From contig NC_066833.1 in assembly GCF_001640805.2 (NCBI RefSeq), positions 16,864,813 through 16,928,812 of the forward strand: DNA of 64,000 bases. The letters run 5' to 3'. The stretch comes from Lates calcarifer. Its lineage: Eukaryota; Chordata; Actinopteri; Centropomidae. The position numbers and the translations under genes are program-made. Below the pieces are notes generated by a model, which worked only from the letters and a program-made list of their open reading frames with translations, searched no databases and was not told the origin of the DNA. This document shows positions 52,901 through 58,767 of the stretch, one piece after another; within the stretch, counting starts at the first letter, position 1; every line of letters begins with the position of its first letter.

Positions 52901-55618
52901 TTGCAAATATGAATCCAATTCATATCTCACTTTTAGACAATATAATAAATTGTATTTTAAAATACAACTTTAAAATAATATTCTGTTTTCAGCACCCATA
53001 TTTCTTGCGTTACAGTATGTACTGTATCAACAATAATTTTAAGGCTGCCACTGCTACACTGGTACACAGACTTGATAGATTTTGTTTTTTTTTCTCTCTC
53101 TCTCTCTCTCTCTCATGTAACAATCTCTGTCTTTGCTTAGGTGGTTGACATAAAAGAGAAACTGAAACTGTCCAAGAAATTCTGGTCCAACCTGCCTGAG
53201 GTGATGTGCGTGGAGGACAGAGTGACTGCTGGAAATACCAGTGATGAGGAGTGCTGGAATGGACACACCAAGGGCAGGTAGGGGCACCAGGGCCTGAGGC
53301 TAATGCAGGCCAGCACAAACAGTGATTTAGAAGTCCAAAGTATGTTCAACTTGTTAATCAGTCTAATCCTAGAATTAAGGACCAGATTATTTCCTTTCAG
53401 TCTCAAACTCAGCTCTGCAAGAGCTCGGCATAATTTGACTTGATTTTATTGAATTGTTTTTTCATTCTTTTTTAAAGCGTGTTTCCTCCATTAATCTGAT
53501 TTCATTTTCAAGGCAAATGTTTCCACAAGCCCTCCCAAATGCCTGCAGCCATGCCTGAAGTTACAGTTAATTGATGTGTGCTACTTTTATGCATAACATG
53601 AACTGTGTGATCAAAAGATCTTCAGCAGTTGTATTTTAAATTCTTTAAATAAACTCTATGACTAATAAACCAAAAAAAAAAAAAACAAAACAATCAATCA
53701 CATAAAACAAATGTTACCTCTTTTGTCTATATTATCCAGTGACCTGGGTTTAGAGGAAACAAATGCTGGTGTGTCAGATGATTTGTGGAATGCCCTCACG
53801 TGAGAGCCTGCTGCTTATTTATCAAACAAGAATCCAGGCAGCTGACATGTTTTCCCTGGAGAAATGTCTCACATGTATATCAGAATGTTACCCAACATGA
53901 TTGGGTCAAATGTTTTCTCAACACTGCTTTATCGTCAAAGAGCAACTGTTAAGCACTGCATGAGAATGAGAGCCACATCTCAGAACAGCAAAGCACTTGC
54001 GTATTCAGTTCACCCTTAACCTCTCTGTGGTCTTTCTTCTTTGACATAGGACTTCAGATTATGAAAATTCATTCCACAACAGTGCTAACAGTGACTAATG
54101 AACAATGGCTTTCTTTTCCTTTCAACAAGCACCTTGTCAAAAATAATAATGTCAATTTATTTATTTAATTTCTTGTATGTTTAAACTAAAAGGTACTTCC
54201 CTGAGGTCCAAAAGGATGGACTGACAAACCAGGTGAATAACCCTGAGGTGAGCGTGGACATCACCCGCCCAGACACCTTCATCCGCCAGCAGATCATGGC
54301 TCTGAGGGTGATGACTAACAAGCTGAAAAATGCCTACAATGGCAATGATATCTACTTTCAAGATTCAAGTAAGCTATTGCCATGCAGACAAATGTGACAA
54401 ACAAGTTTGTTTTTTTTTTTCAGGCAGAAAAATGTATTTTTAGTCTTGCCATCCCTGCCCTACTTAATGCTCCTCCTTATCACTCTTATTAATAAGCTGT
54501 CTCCTTTTGAAATTCTACCTAACCTTGTTGATATGATGATATGGTGAACTTGTTAGCATACAGTTGCTTACTTACAAAGTCCGACAGATATAGTTGCAGT
54601 ATAAACATTTATTTGGTGTAGTCATTCTCCTTTTACCGCTGTTTTGGGTCACCACCAAATTTTGTGAAAAATATCTGTCTGACTCATCTGCTATGTTTAT
54701 CACCTAGTTGTTTACTTTGTCTACTGGGCAAGTGGTGTACAGTGGGTATGTAGAGCTGCACCTGAAAACAATGCTCATGGAAGCAGTGACGGGGAACGAA
54801 CTAGATAGGTTGCTGCCAGAAAAACTAAAGCAATGAGCTAAAAGACACAAAAATGCTCCACAGAGCTAAAGGGAACTGCAGACTGGGGTGACAATTCTTT
54901 GTGGGTAGTTATGACTCTTTTCATATGAGCATGATAAATTGATCCACTCTTTATTATTTGGGTGGCTGTGGCTCAGGAGGTAGAGCAGTTGCCCACCAAT
55001 CAGAAGGTCATTGGTTCAATTCCCACCTCCTCCAGTCCACATGCCGAAGTATCCTTGGGCAAAATATTGAACCCCAAATTGCCTCTGATTTGTCATCAGT
55101 GTGTGAATGTGTATGTATGTGTTAGAAAGCACTAATTTATAGAACAAGTGCTGTATGAATGTGTGTGTGAATGGGGTGAATGTGATCTGTAGTGTGAAGT
55201 GTTTTGAGTGGTTCGAAAAGACTAGAAAAGCGCTATATAAGTACAGACCATTTACCATTAATATAAAAAATAATAATTGCAGCTTTGATTTTAATGTGAA
55301 GTTGCATACTGTGGCTTTAAAATGCCTGTTTAGGACTGTAAAATCAGCTTGAAATGTTGCTCAACTATTTCAATGATGTGCTCCTGGCTTGTGCTTTGTT
55401 ATGGTGTTGCAGGCGATGAAGGCAGTGGCTCAGGTAGTGGCAGCGGCTGCACAGAGGTCTGCCCCACAGACATGGACGGTGCTGCCACCGAAGCCCCGGT
55501 GGTGAGAGCCGACCGAAGCGGGCCTGTGGGTGGCTCTGCCCTGCTCCATGCACCCTCTGTAGCCCTGCCAACCATGCTGGCCCTCTCAGCCCTGGCACTC
55601 CACCGACAATGGAGATAA
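8396..55618 (+). CDS. gpc6: glypican-6, exons 2-9 (5' partial gene)
   Basis: Glypican core protein: a secreted, GPI-anchored heparan sulfate proteoglycan that binds and presents Wnt, Hedgehog, BMP and FGF family ligands (family knowledge). Eight exons join in phase to give 503 residues ending in a stop at 55616-55618. Human GPC6 is about 555 residues, so only exon 1 is missing. Seen in the sequence: 13 cysteines in the globular domain (the fourteenth is expected in exon 1), the glypican stretches [39 protein letters not shown] and FNIESVM, an RSTR convertase-like site, four Ser-Gly dipeptides and a hydrophobic GPI signal. Coding segments: 8396-8554, 15653-16044, 19726-19891, 33838-33968, 34635-34778, 53141-53277, 54193-54368, 55413-55618. 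Gpc4 is the nearest alternative. Residue choices and the dct neighbour favour gpc6. I cannot tell whether it is the teleost a or b copy. Confidence 0.95.
8555..15652 (+). other. gpc6: gpc6 intron 2 (7098 bp)
   Basis: Bounded by GTAAGT and CAG. It holds a diverged SINE-like stretch near 11286-11420. The rest is AT-rich single-copy-looking sequence with no supported gene. A somewhat GC-richer block at about 13280-13640 has an open frame of about 100 codons but no recognisable protein. Confidence 0.85.
11286..11420 (+). repeat. diverged SINE-like fragment
   Basis: The landmarks GAGGTGCCCTTGAGCAAAGC, AGTTAACCC and GTGTGGATGTGTGTGACTAG resemble the body of common teleost tRNA-derived SINEs (…CCTTGAGCAAGGCACTTAACCC…). 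No tRNA-like head with A and B boxes is evident, so it is probably 5'-truncated. Confidence 0.5.
15653..16044 (+). CDS. gpc6: gpc6 exon 3, largest glypican core exon
   Basis: The acceptor CTTAACCCAG precedes 15653 and the donor GTAAAA starts at 16045. After completing Glu, 130 codons read [17 protein letters not shown] and continue through [46 protein letters not shown] and [13 protein letters not shown] to VSK. This is the most conserved helical part of the core and holds one cysteine. The exon ends in phase 0. A second long open frame in this exon (15794-16048) is a compositional shadow. Confidence 0.97.
17505..17550 (+). repeat. possible family B fragment
   Basis: A short stretch with TTACCATGACAACAGAGGTCC resembles the TAACCATGACGACAGAGGTCC block of the repeat at 43.9 kb. 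Only this block is convincing. Confidence 0.4.
18007..18028. repeat. (TTAA)n tandem repeat
   Basis: About five TTAA units inside intron 3. Confidence 0.9.
19726..19891 (+). CDS. gpc6: gpc6 exon 4, cysteine-rich
   Basis: The acceptor CCTTGCAG precedes 19726 and the donor GTATGT starts at 19892. It encodes 55 codons plus one base. Six cysteines lie in the pattern ACM, YCPFC, KPC, NYC and GC. The segment [18 protein letters not shown] is a glypican hallmark at the N-lobe to central-lobe junction. The start [11 protein letters not shown] parallels human GPC6 more closely than GPC4 at this exon border. Confidence 0.97.
22848..22871. repeat. three-unit 8-bp tandem repeat
   Basis: ATTCTCAG is repeated three times without mismatch. 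Confidence 0.95.
23085..23290 (-). repeat. teleost interspersed repeat, family A copy 2 (reverse)
   Basis: Read on the - strand it has the same order of landmarks as family A: a block matching GATGGCTTTAGAAGTCTTG, then CCAAAGATATACAGTTTAC, a stretch equivalent to AGCAAATCCTCAC and a terminal ATTAATCG-type motif (ATTAATCGTTTAAG on the + strand at 23097-23110). It is in reverse orientation to copies 1 and 3. Confidence 0.65.
27079..27104. repeat. A26 homopolymer
   Basis: An uninterrupted run of 26 A. No retroelement body was recognised on its 5' side, so it is not assigned to a retroposon. Confidence 0.95.
29395..29720. repeat. teleost interspersed repeat (TTAGCATGCTAA type)
   Basis: The first part has repeated GCTAA/TTAGC words (ATGTTTAGCA, TTTAGCATGCTAATG). 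The second has AATCCATCCAACAGTTGTTG followed by AGACATTTCACTC. These paired features characterise an abundant fish repeat as I recall it. Edges are approximate. Confidence 0.6.
32855..33030 (+). repeat. teleost interspersed repeat, family A copy 3
   Basis: Contains ATTAATTGATTGATTG, then AAAATTGTGAAAAATGGCCA, then AGCAAATCCTCACATTTCAG and a CTGGAACTACC block. These are in the same order as the other family A copies, with the central part shortened. Confidence 0.65.
33838..33968 (+). CDS. gpc6: gpc6 exon 5
   Basis: The acceptor TGTGACAG precedes 33838 and the donor GTATGT starts at 33969. After completing Asp, 43 codons read [19 protein letters not shown] and then [15 protein letters not shown], ending VSYR in phase 0. 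The exon follows a 13.9 kb intron. There is no cysteine. It is a helical part of the central lobe and near-invariant among GPC4/GPC6 proteins. Confidence 0.97.
33969..34634 (+). other. gpc6: gpc6 intron 5 (666 bp)
   Basis: Short intron between exons 5 and 6, bounded by GTATGT and GCAG. Nothing recognisable inside. Confidence 0.9.
34635..34778 (+). CDS. gpc6: gpc6 exon 6, convertase-site exon
   Basis: The acceptor TAATTGCAG precedes 34635 and the donor GTAAGG starts at 34779. The 48 codons begin [10 protein letters not shown] and end [10 protein letters not shown]. The RSTR motif in the linker after QPKP fits the RXXR proprotein convertase pattern at the position where glypicans are processed into two disulfide-linked chains. 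Cleavage is inferred from the family. The downstream [15 protein letters not shown] block is diagnostic of the GPC4/GPC6 branch. Confidence 0.97.
35406..35434. repeat. (ATT)n microsatellite
   Basis: About nine ATT units in intron 6. Confidence 0.97.
37300..37460. repeat. possible interspersed repeat fragment
   Basis: The words TGAACTGAAGAGTCAGGTGATAA after GAGTTGAAACATGCT resemble the block CAAAAATGCTCCACAGAGCT…GGGAACTGCAGACTGGGGTG in intron 8 at about 54850-54900. The similarity is weak. Confidence 0.3.
39180..39206. repeat. (GTTT)n tandem repeat
   Basis: GTTT units with one GTTTATTT variation, following a T run. Confidence 0.85.
40871..40922. repeat. (TA)n(CA)n long microsatellite
   Basis: Twenty-three TA units followed by three CA units. 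It creates an artificial Tyr-Ile repeat open frame. Confidence 0.98.
41370..41640 (+). repeat. diverged SINE-like or tRNA-headed repeat
   Basis: The order of blocks (GGCAGCACAATGGATCAA, TTGCAGCAAGAAAG, a TTCCCCATGTTTCC block, CTCCAGTTTCCTACCACC, TTAGGTGTGACTGTG, GGGCACCAGCC) parallels a very common teleost repeat that reads …GGCGCAGTGGTTAG…CTCCCACAGTCC…GTGTGAGTGTG…. This copy is diverged and internally shortened, and a T-rich tract interrupts it. Confidence 0.55.
43745..44060 (+). repeat. teleost interspersed repeat, family B copy 2
   Basis: Contains TGATCCATGACCATCC, CACAACCTTAACCACATG, TACTTATTTTAACCCAAACC and AACCTAACCAAGTAG. It has an internal partial duplication: TTATTATTGTAACCATGACG near 43895 and TTATTATTGTTATCATGACA near 44020, about 126 bp apart. 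It matches the reverse copy at 4575-4800. Confidence 0.75.
49385..49430. repeat. purine-rich AG tract
   Basis: GAGAAAGAGAGAAAG-type sequence ending in about six AG units. Confidence 0.85.
51248..51271. repeat. (TTTA)n tandem repeat
   Basis: About five to six TTTA units in intron 6. Confidence 0.92.
53093..53114. repeat. gpc6: (TC)n tract before gpc6 exon 7
   Basis: Eleven TC units end 27 bases before the exon 7 start. It lengthens the pyrimidine-rich stretch upstream of the acceptor. Its length is likely to vary between alleles. Confidence 0.95.
53141..53277 (+). CDS. gpc6: gpc6 exon 7
   Basis: The acceptor TTTGCTTAG precedes 53141 and the donor GTAGGG starts at 53278. Forty-five codons plus two bases read [15 protein letters not shown], then a cysteine-bearing [17 protein letters not shown] segment and NGHTKG. 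NTS is a potential N-glycosylation site. Two conserved cysteines are present. The exon sits directly after a 22-bp TC repeat and the 18.4 kb sixth intron. Confidence 0.96.
53278..54192 (+). other. gpc6: gpc6 intron 7 (915 bp)
   Basis: Bounded by GTAGGG and AAAG. It contains a short A-rich run near 53672-53690. Nothing else recognised. Confidence 0.88.
54193..54368 (+). CDS. gpc6: gpc6 exon 8
   Basis: The acceptor AAACTAAAAG precedes 54193. It is purine-rich close to the AG, so it is a weak-looking site. The donor GTAAGC starts at 54369. After completing Arg, 58 codons run from [13 protein letters not shown] through [19 protein letters not shown] and [19 protein letters not shown] to FQDS, plus one base of Ser. 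It corresponds to the C-lobe just before the heparan sulfate attachment region. Confidence 0.96.
54640..54945. repeat. probable older interspersed repeat in gpc6 intron 8
   Basis: The phrases AATGCTCCACAGAGCTAAAG and GGAACTGCAGACTGGGGTG recall a frequent percomorph repeat. The SINE that follows may be inserted into its far end, because the sequence after the SINE (TTGCAGCTTTGATTTTAATG) looks like a continuation. This is inference. Confidence 0.4.
54956..55260 (+). mobile_element. tRNA-derived SINE
   Basis: The head has an A-box-like TGGCTCAGGAGG at 54969-54980 and a B-box-like GGTTCAATTCC at 55013-55023, separated as in a tRNA gene. The body has TATCCTTGGGCAAAATATTG and repeated GTGTGAATG words. 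The tail has AAAGCGCTATATAAGTACAG and ACCATTTACCATTA. This matches the plan of the abundant percomorph SINE I know from memory. It lies in the sense orientation of gpc6 and ends about 150 bp before the exon 9 acceptor. A clear target-site duplication was not identified. Confidence 0.85.
55413..55618 (+). CDS. gpc6: gpc6 exon 9, heparan sulfate and GPI region
   Basis: The acceptor TGTTGCAG precedes 55413. Two bases complete Ser, then 67 codons lead to TAA. The sequence [12 protein letters not shown] carries four Ser-Gly dipeptides next to acidic residues, the usual context for heparan sulfate chains. A second nearby cysteine lies in TEVC. The last ~25 residues (from about [10 protein letters not shown]) are hydrophobic and end in HRQWR, as expected for a cleaved GPI-anchoring signal. 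The anchor residue is probably a small residue in the preceding Gly/Ser stretch. The exon is GC-rich compared with its introns. Confidence 0.96.
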
Positions 55619-56100
55619 TGCTGGAGGAATGGGCCAAACATGGACAGCAGGGGTTGTAATTTTTTTTTTTTTTTTCGCAGTTTTTGTATTCAGGCAGATT
55701 GGAGCTACAGTCAAGCAGACAGTATTCAGGCTGACAGCCTTGAGGCTAGAGGAGTCTGCTCTGAAAAAGAGAGCAGTCATGCATCATGATTTCCCACTTT
55801 CCCAAAGATCGTGCAGTGCCATCTTTAGACTTGATATTTTATGGCATCACTTCACCATCTAACACTGATGCCGACCCAACTCAAAAACTCTGCTTCAGAG
55901 ATTGAAAAACAGTATTTCTTGCACATATGGCAGGTATTAATGTAGGTCTCCATGTGGAAAAATATAACACGCACTTTGATTGTTTTGATTTTTTTAATTG
56001 CAAAAATTGTTTATGTGTTGAAAAATTTTGAGAGTGTGGCTATTTGATGTACCTAAAAGAGGCACAATAAGTTTCATATATGTTTAATATTATATTTTAA

Positions 56101-56106
56101 AATAAA
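56101..56106 (+). terminator. gpc6: candidate gpc6 proximal polyadenylation signal
   Basis: AATAAA 483 bp after the gpc6 stop codon, in an AT-rich 3'UTR-like stretch. Use is inferred, and glypican transcripts often have longer 3'UTRs. Confidence 0.4.
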
Positions 56107-58188
56107 TACAAAGGATAATGATCTCAATGGCATAAAATTCAGGAACATGTTTCCACCCTAAAATTTTAATTGAATCGTTGTTCCATTTTCATTAACTCAT
56201 GTGCCACGTACCGATTTGTGAGAGAAGTGATTGAATATTCATTGAAACTGTCATGTTTTCATGTTTGTTTTTAGATCAGATGAAGCCACCAAATCATGTT
56301 GCTTCATCTTATGTTTCACAATAATTTTAACCATGGCATTTGGCAAGATTTTATCATGGGTCGGTCATGGATCTGCTCTGCTCTTAGCTATCCATGAAAC
56401 TGTTCAACAGCCGCCTTATGCTACAACTCACATTATGTTAAAAGGGATAAGATTGACATTTTTATGTACGCATTTGCCTTGCAACAAATGTATTATCTGC
56501 ACAATAATCTCATATCATGCTGGTTTCTCAGGCTTGGCTTCAGGAGTAGACAGCCTGGACAGAATTATCATGGAGCATTTATTGTAATATGGAGACAGTG
56601 CCACCAATGTACAGTAGTGCCATCATTGTGATGCTGGTTCTGTAGTGTGGTGGTGTGCATGTCCCTGCTTAAAATCAATTAATTCATGTCAAAGTGGGCT
56701 AAACAAATTATCACTCATATATAATGATTAATTGATAACATGTTTCTGTTTTTTCTTTATTTTTTTATCAGTAGGGATTTATGTTTCCATTAAGTGACTG
56801 GTTACACAGTGTTTTCACCTAACCACTGTTAAGCATCAGGGACTTGCGTACACAGCTGCAAAAAAGGAGATACGCAAATCAGCTTTCTTATTTATTTAAA
56901 TGGTTCTAGTCACATCGTAAAGCCTTATCATGACTTTGTCCCGCACACTTTGTGTGAGTGGACATGCACACAAAAGCACACCAGTTCGATACAGAATCAT
57001 CATCACTGAAGGGGTCTTGTGCAGTTGTAATCTCAATATTAATTCACAGTCATTTGGACCTATAAAAGTTTTTTGCTGCAACTTTAGAGCACTCTACAAG
57101 TATTTCCACAGAGATGCTTGATAAATACTGGAATTGCACAGAGAGCAACAAAAAAGATGTGCTAGCTACTTTTGCATGTGTGATTTAATAGCCATTCAGT
57201 AGCTGCTTATTCAGTAGCTGCTATAACAATTTAGATAAAATAGTCATTTCAATGTGCATTTGTAGCAACAAAACTAAAGTACTGTCAGACAGTATTAAAA
57301 AGTTAAGTTGTAAATCGGTAGGGTAAATCACAAAGTTTTCTAAAACAATTATTACCTCAGTTATGTAAAAGGTGGGGGAATTATTAAGAGAAGTAGTAGC
57401 AAACAGCATACAGTGGGCACTGGAAATGCAAAGAAAGGGTCCCTAAATTTATCTACAAAGCTTGAATGGTTATGTCTGCAGCACAGACAGGCTTGAAGCT
57501 GACCACAGTCACCTGTGAAATGAGAATCTGTGGAGACTGGACAGGGCTGAATGCTTCAGTGAAGCTCCTCAGTAGAGCGTACTTACAGAGAATGTGAGAG
57601 GCCTGGCACTGTTGAGGGGGGCGGACAAAACCAGCCTGTATGTACATCCACTGTTCTCTGAGAGCCCGTCAGCTCCATAACCACCAGGCCAGCTAAGCTT
57701 ACATATCCACAGAATTAGCCTGTGTTATACCCTTCACAGTATATCAGTGAATATTTGTTGAGCTTTTCTTTGTTGCATTTAAGTCAGCATTTGCATCCAC
57801 ATTGCAAGAAAAAAAATATGAAGAAAATCTGTCAGATGTGTCATTTAAAATGATTCTTTATTATGAATATTGACCTTACAGGATGCCCTTTTTATGTTTT
57901 GTATCATTGAACTTTTAATGGTAATATTTTTGCTATAAAATATTGAAAATGGTTGTCTGGTCAGCCAAATTATCTGAAAAATAGAATTAGCAGGAAAGGC
58001 TATTAGTCAGCATTTTTTACAATCAATGCATTGCTGTATGAATTCAAATCCTAATGAGGTGGAGTTTGTTTGGAGTTTGAGTATAATTTCAAACTAAGAG
58101 GGGAAGAAGAACTAGATGAGCAAATATGCCTTACTGTTTTTCAGTGCAATTAAGATGATTGCATTTGTGTTTTGTTACTGTTCTTGAG

Positions 58189-58202
58189 AATAAATATTTA
58201 TT
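58189..58202. terminator. palindromic candidate bidirectional polyadenylation signal
   Basis: AATAAATATTTATT is a perfect 14-bp palindrome, so AATAAA is present on both strands (58189-58194 on +, 58197-58202 on -). It lies between the convergent gpc6 and dct genes, 390 bp from the dct stop and about 2.57 kb from the gpc6 stop. Function is inferred from position and motif only. Confidence 0.4.
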
Positions 58203-58344
58203 AAAAACATTCCAATAGATTTGTATTTGTGGCAATTGTTAAAAAGAAATTGGTAAAGGCACACATTGTAGAAAGAAAATATTAGAAGTGTCACATTTTG
58301 ATAAGGTGGCTAAAAGGATTGCGCTAAACCAGTTAAAGTATAGA

Positions 58345-58350
58345 TTTATT
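58345..58350 (-). terminator. dct: candidate dct proximal polyadenylation signal
   Basis: TTTATT on the + strand reads AATAAA on the - strand, 242 bp beyond the dct stop codon. It would give a short 3'UTR. Another - strand AATAAA lies at 57857-57862. Confidence 0.35.
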
Positions 58351-58591
58351 TTGATTGGTTTCATTTGAAACTTGTAGTAAGTTGCTATCAGTATTTTTCA
58401 GTGGATAGTATGATTCACATAATTGTTCTTGTATGAAATTAGACTTAATATCTAAAAAGTACAAGTGTCATTCATTTACAAGATTATTATTCACCTCTTG
58501 CTTTAGAGCTGGGCTTACAGAGCAGATGGCTGCTCCATCTCTCCTAGGTATGTATGAGTACTGAAGTACGTTTCAGAACAAGAGGTGAAAT

Positions 58592-58767
58592 CTAGGCTTC
58601 CTCTGTGTACTTTCTATTTGTGAAGTCTGCCTTTATCAGAGGTTCAAAGCCACTCTTTCGTCGTTGGCGCAGGTAGAGCACAAAGATAAGGAGAAGCACC
58701 AGGAGACCGATGAAGACTCCCCCAAGAGTGGAGCCCAGCACAAACACAGCTGGCCCACTGTCTGCAT
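58592..58767 (-). CDS. dct: dct exon 8 (transmembrane segment and tail)
   Basis: After a short stalk (ADSGP) comes a hydrophobic helix ([18 protein letters not shown] and following LLLIFVLYL), then a basic stop-transfer RQRRK and a 21-residue tail with FEPLI and a C-terminal KYTEEA, then TAG. The acceptor is GTACACAG. Confidence 0.95.

Larger units (their letters stand above)
34779..53140 (+). other. gpc6: gpc6 intron 6 (18362 bp)
   Basis: The largest intron in the window, bounded by GTAAGG and TTAG. It holds an ATT microsatellite, a long TA tract at 40.9 kb, a diverged SINE-like copy near 41370-41640, a repeat at 43745-44060, a possible repeat fragment near 37300-37460, and a TC tract just before exon 7. 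No coding gene was recognised. Confidence 0.85.
54369..55412 (+). other. gpc6: gpc6 intron 8 (1044 bp)
   Basis: Bounded by GTAAGC and GCAG. It is largely filled by repeat-like DNA: a probable older repeat at about 54640-54945 and a tRNA-derived SINE at about 54956-55260. Confidence 0.88.
55619..58591. other. gpc6-dct convergent intergenic and 3'UTR region
   Basis: The 2973 bp between the two stop codons must contain both 3' untranslated regions. It is AT-rich, with AATAAA signals on both strands, a 15-bp direct repeat at 57194-57208/57209-57223 (ATTCAGTAGCTGCTT/A), and no recognisable gene. Short open frames here have no supporting features. Confidence 0.8.

Noticed and set aside
54961..55035. 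Possible functional tRNA gene
   Set aside because: The A and B boxes are the head of a SINE. No proper acceptor stem pairing is evident and the sequence continues into the SINE body.
15653..55618. Assignment of the glypican as gpc4 rather than gpc6
   Set aside because: Gpc4 is very similar, but [33 protein letters not shown] and the dct neighbour all fit gpc6 better.
55365..55641. Two antisense open frames of 80-90 codons over gpc6 exon 9
   Set aside because: They arise from the GC-rich Ser-Gly coding sequence on the other strand and have no recognisable protein features.
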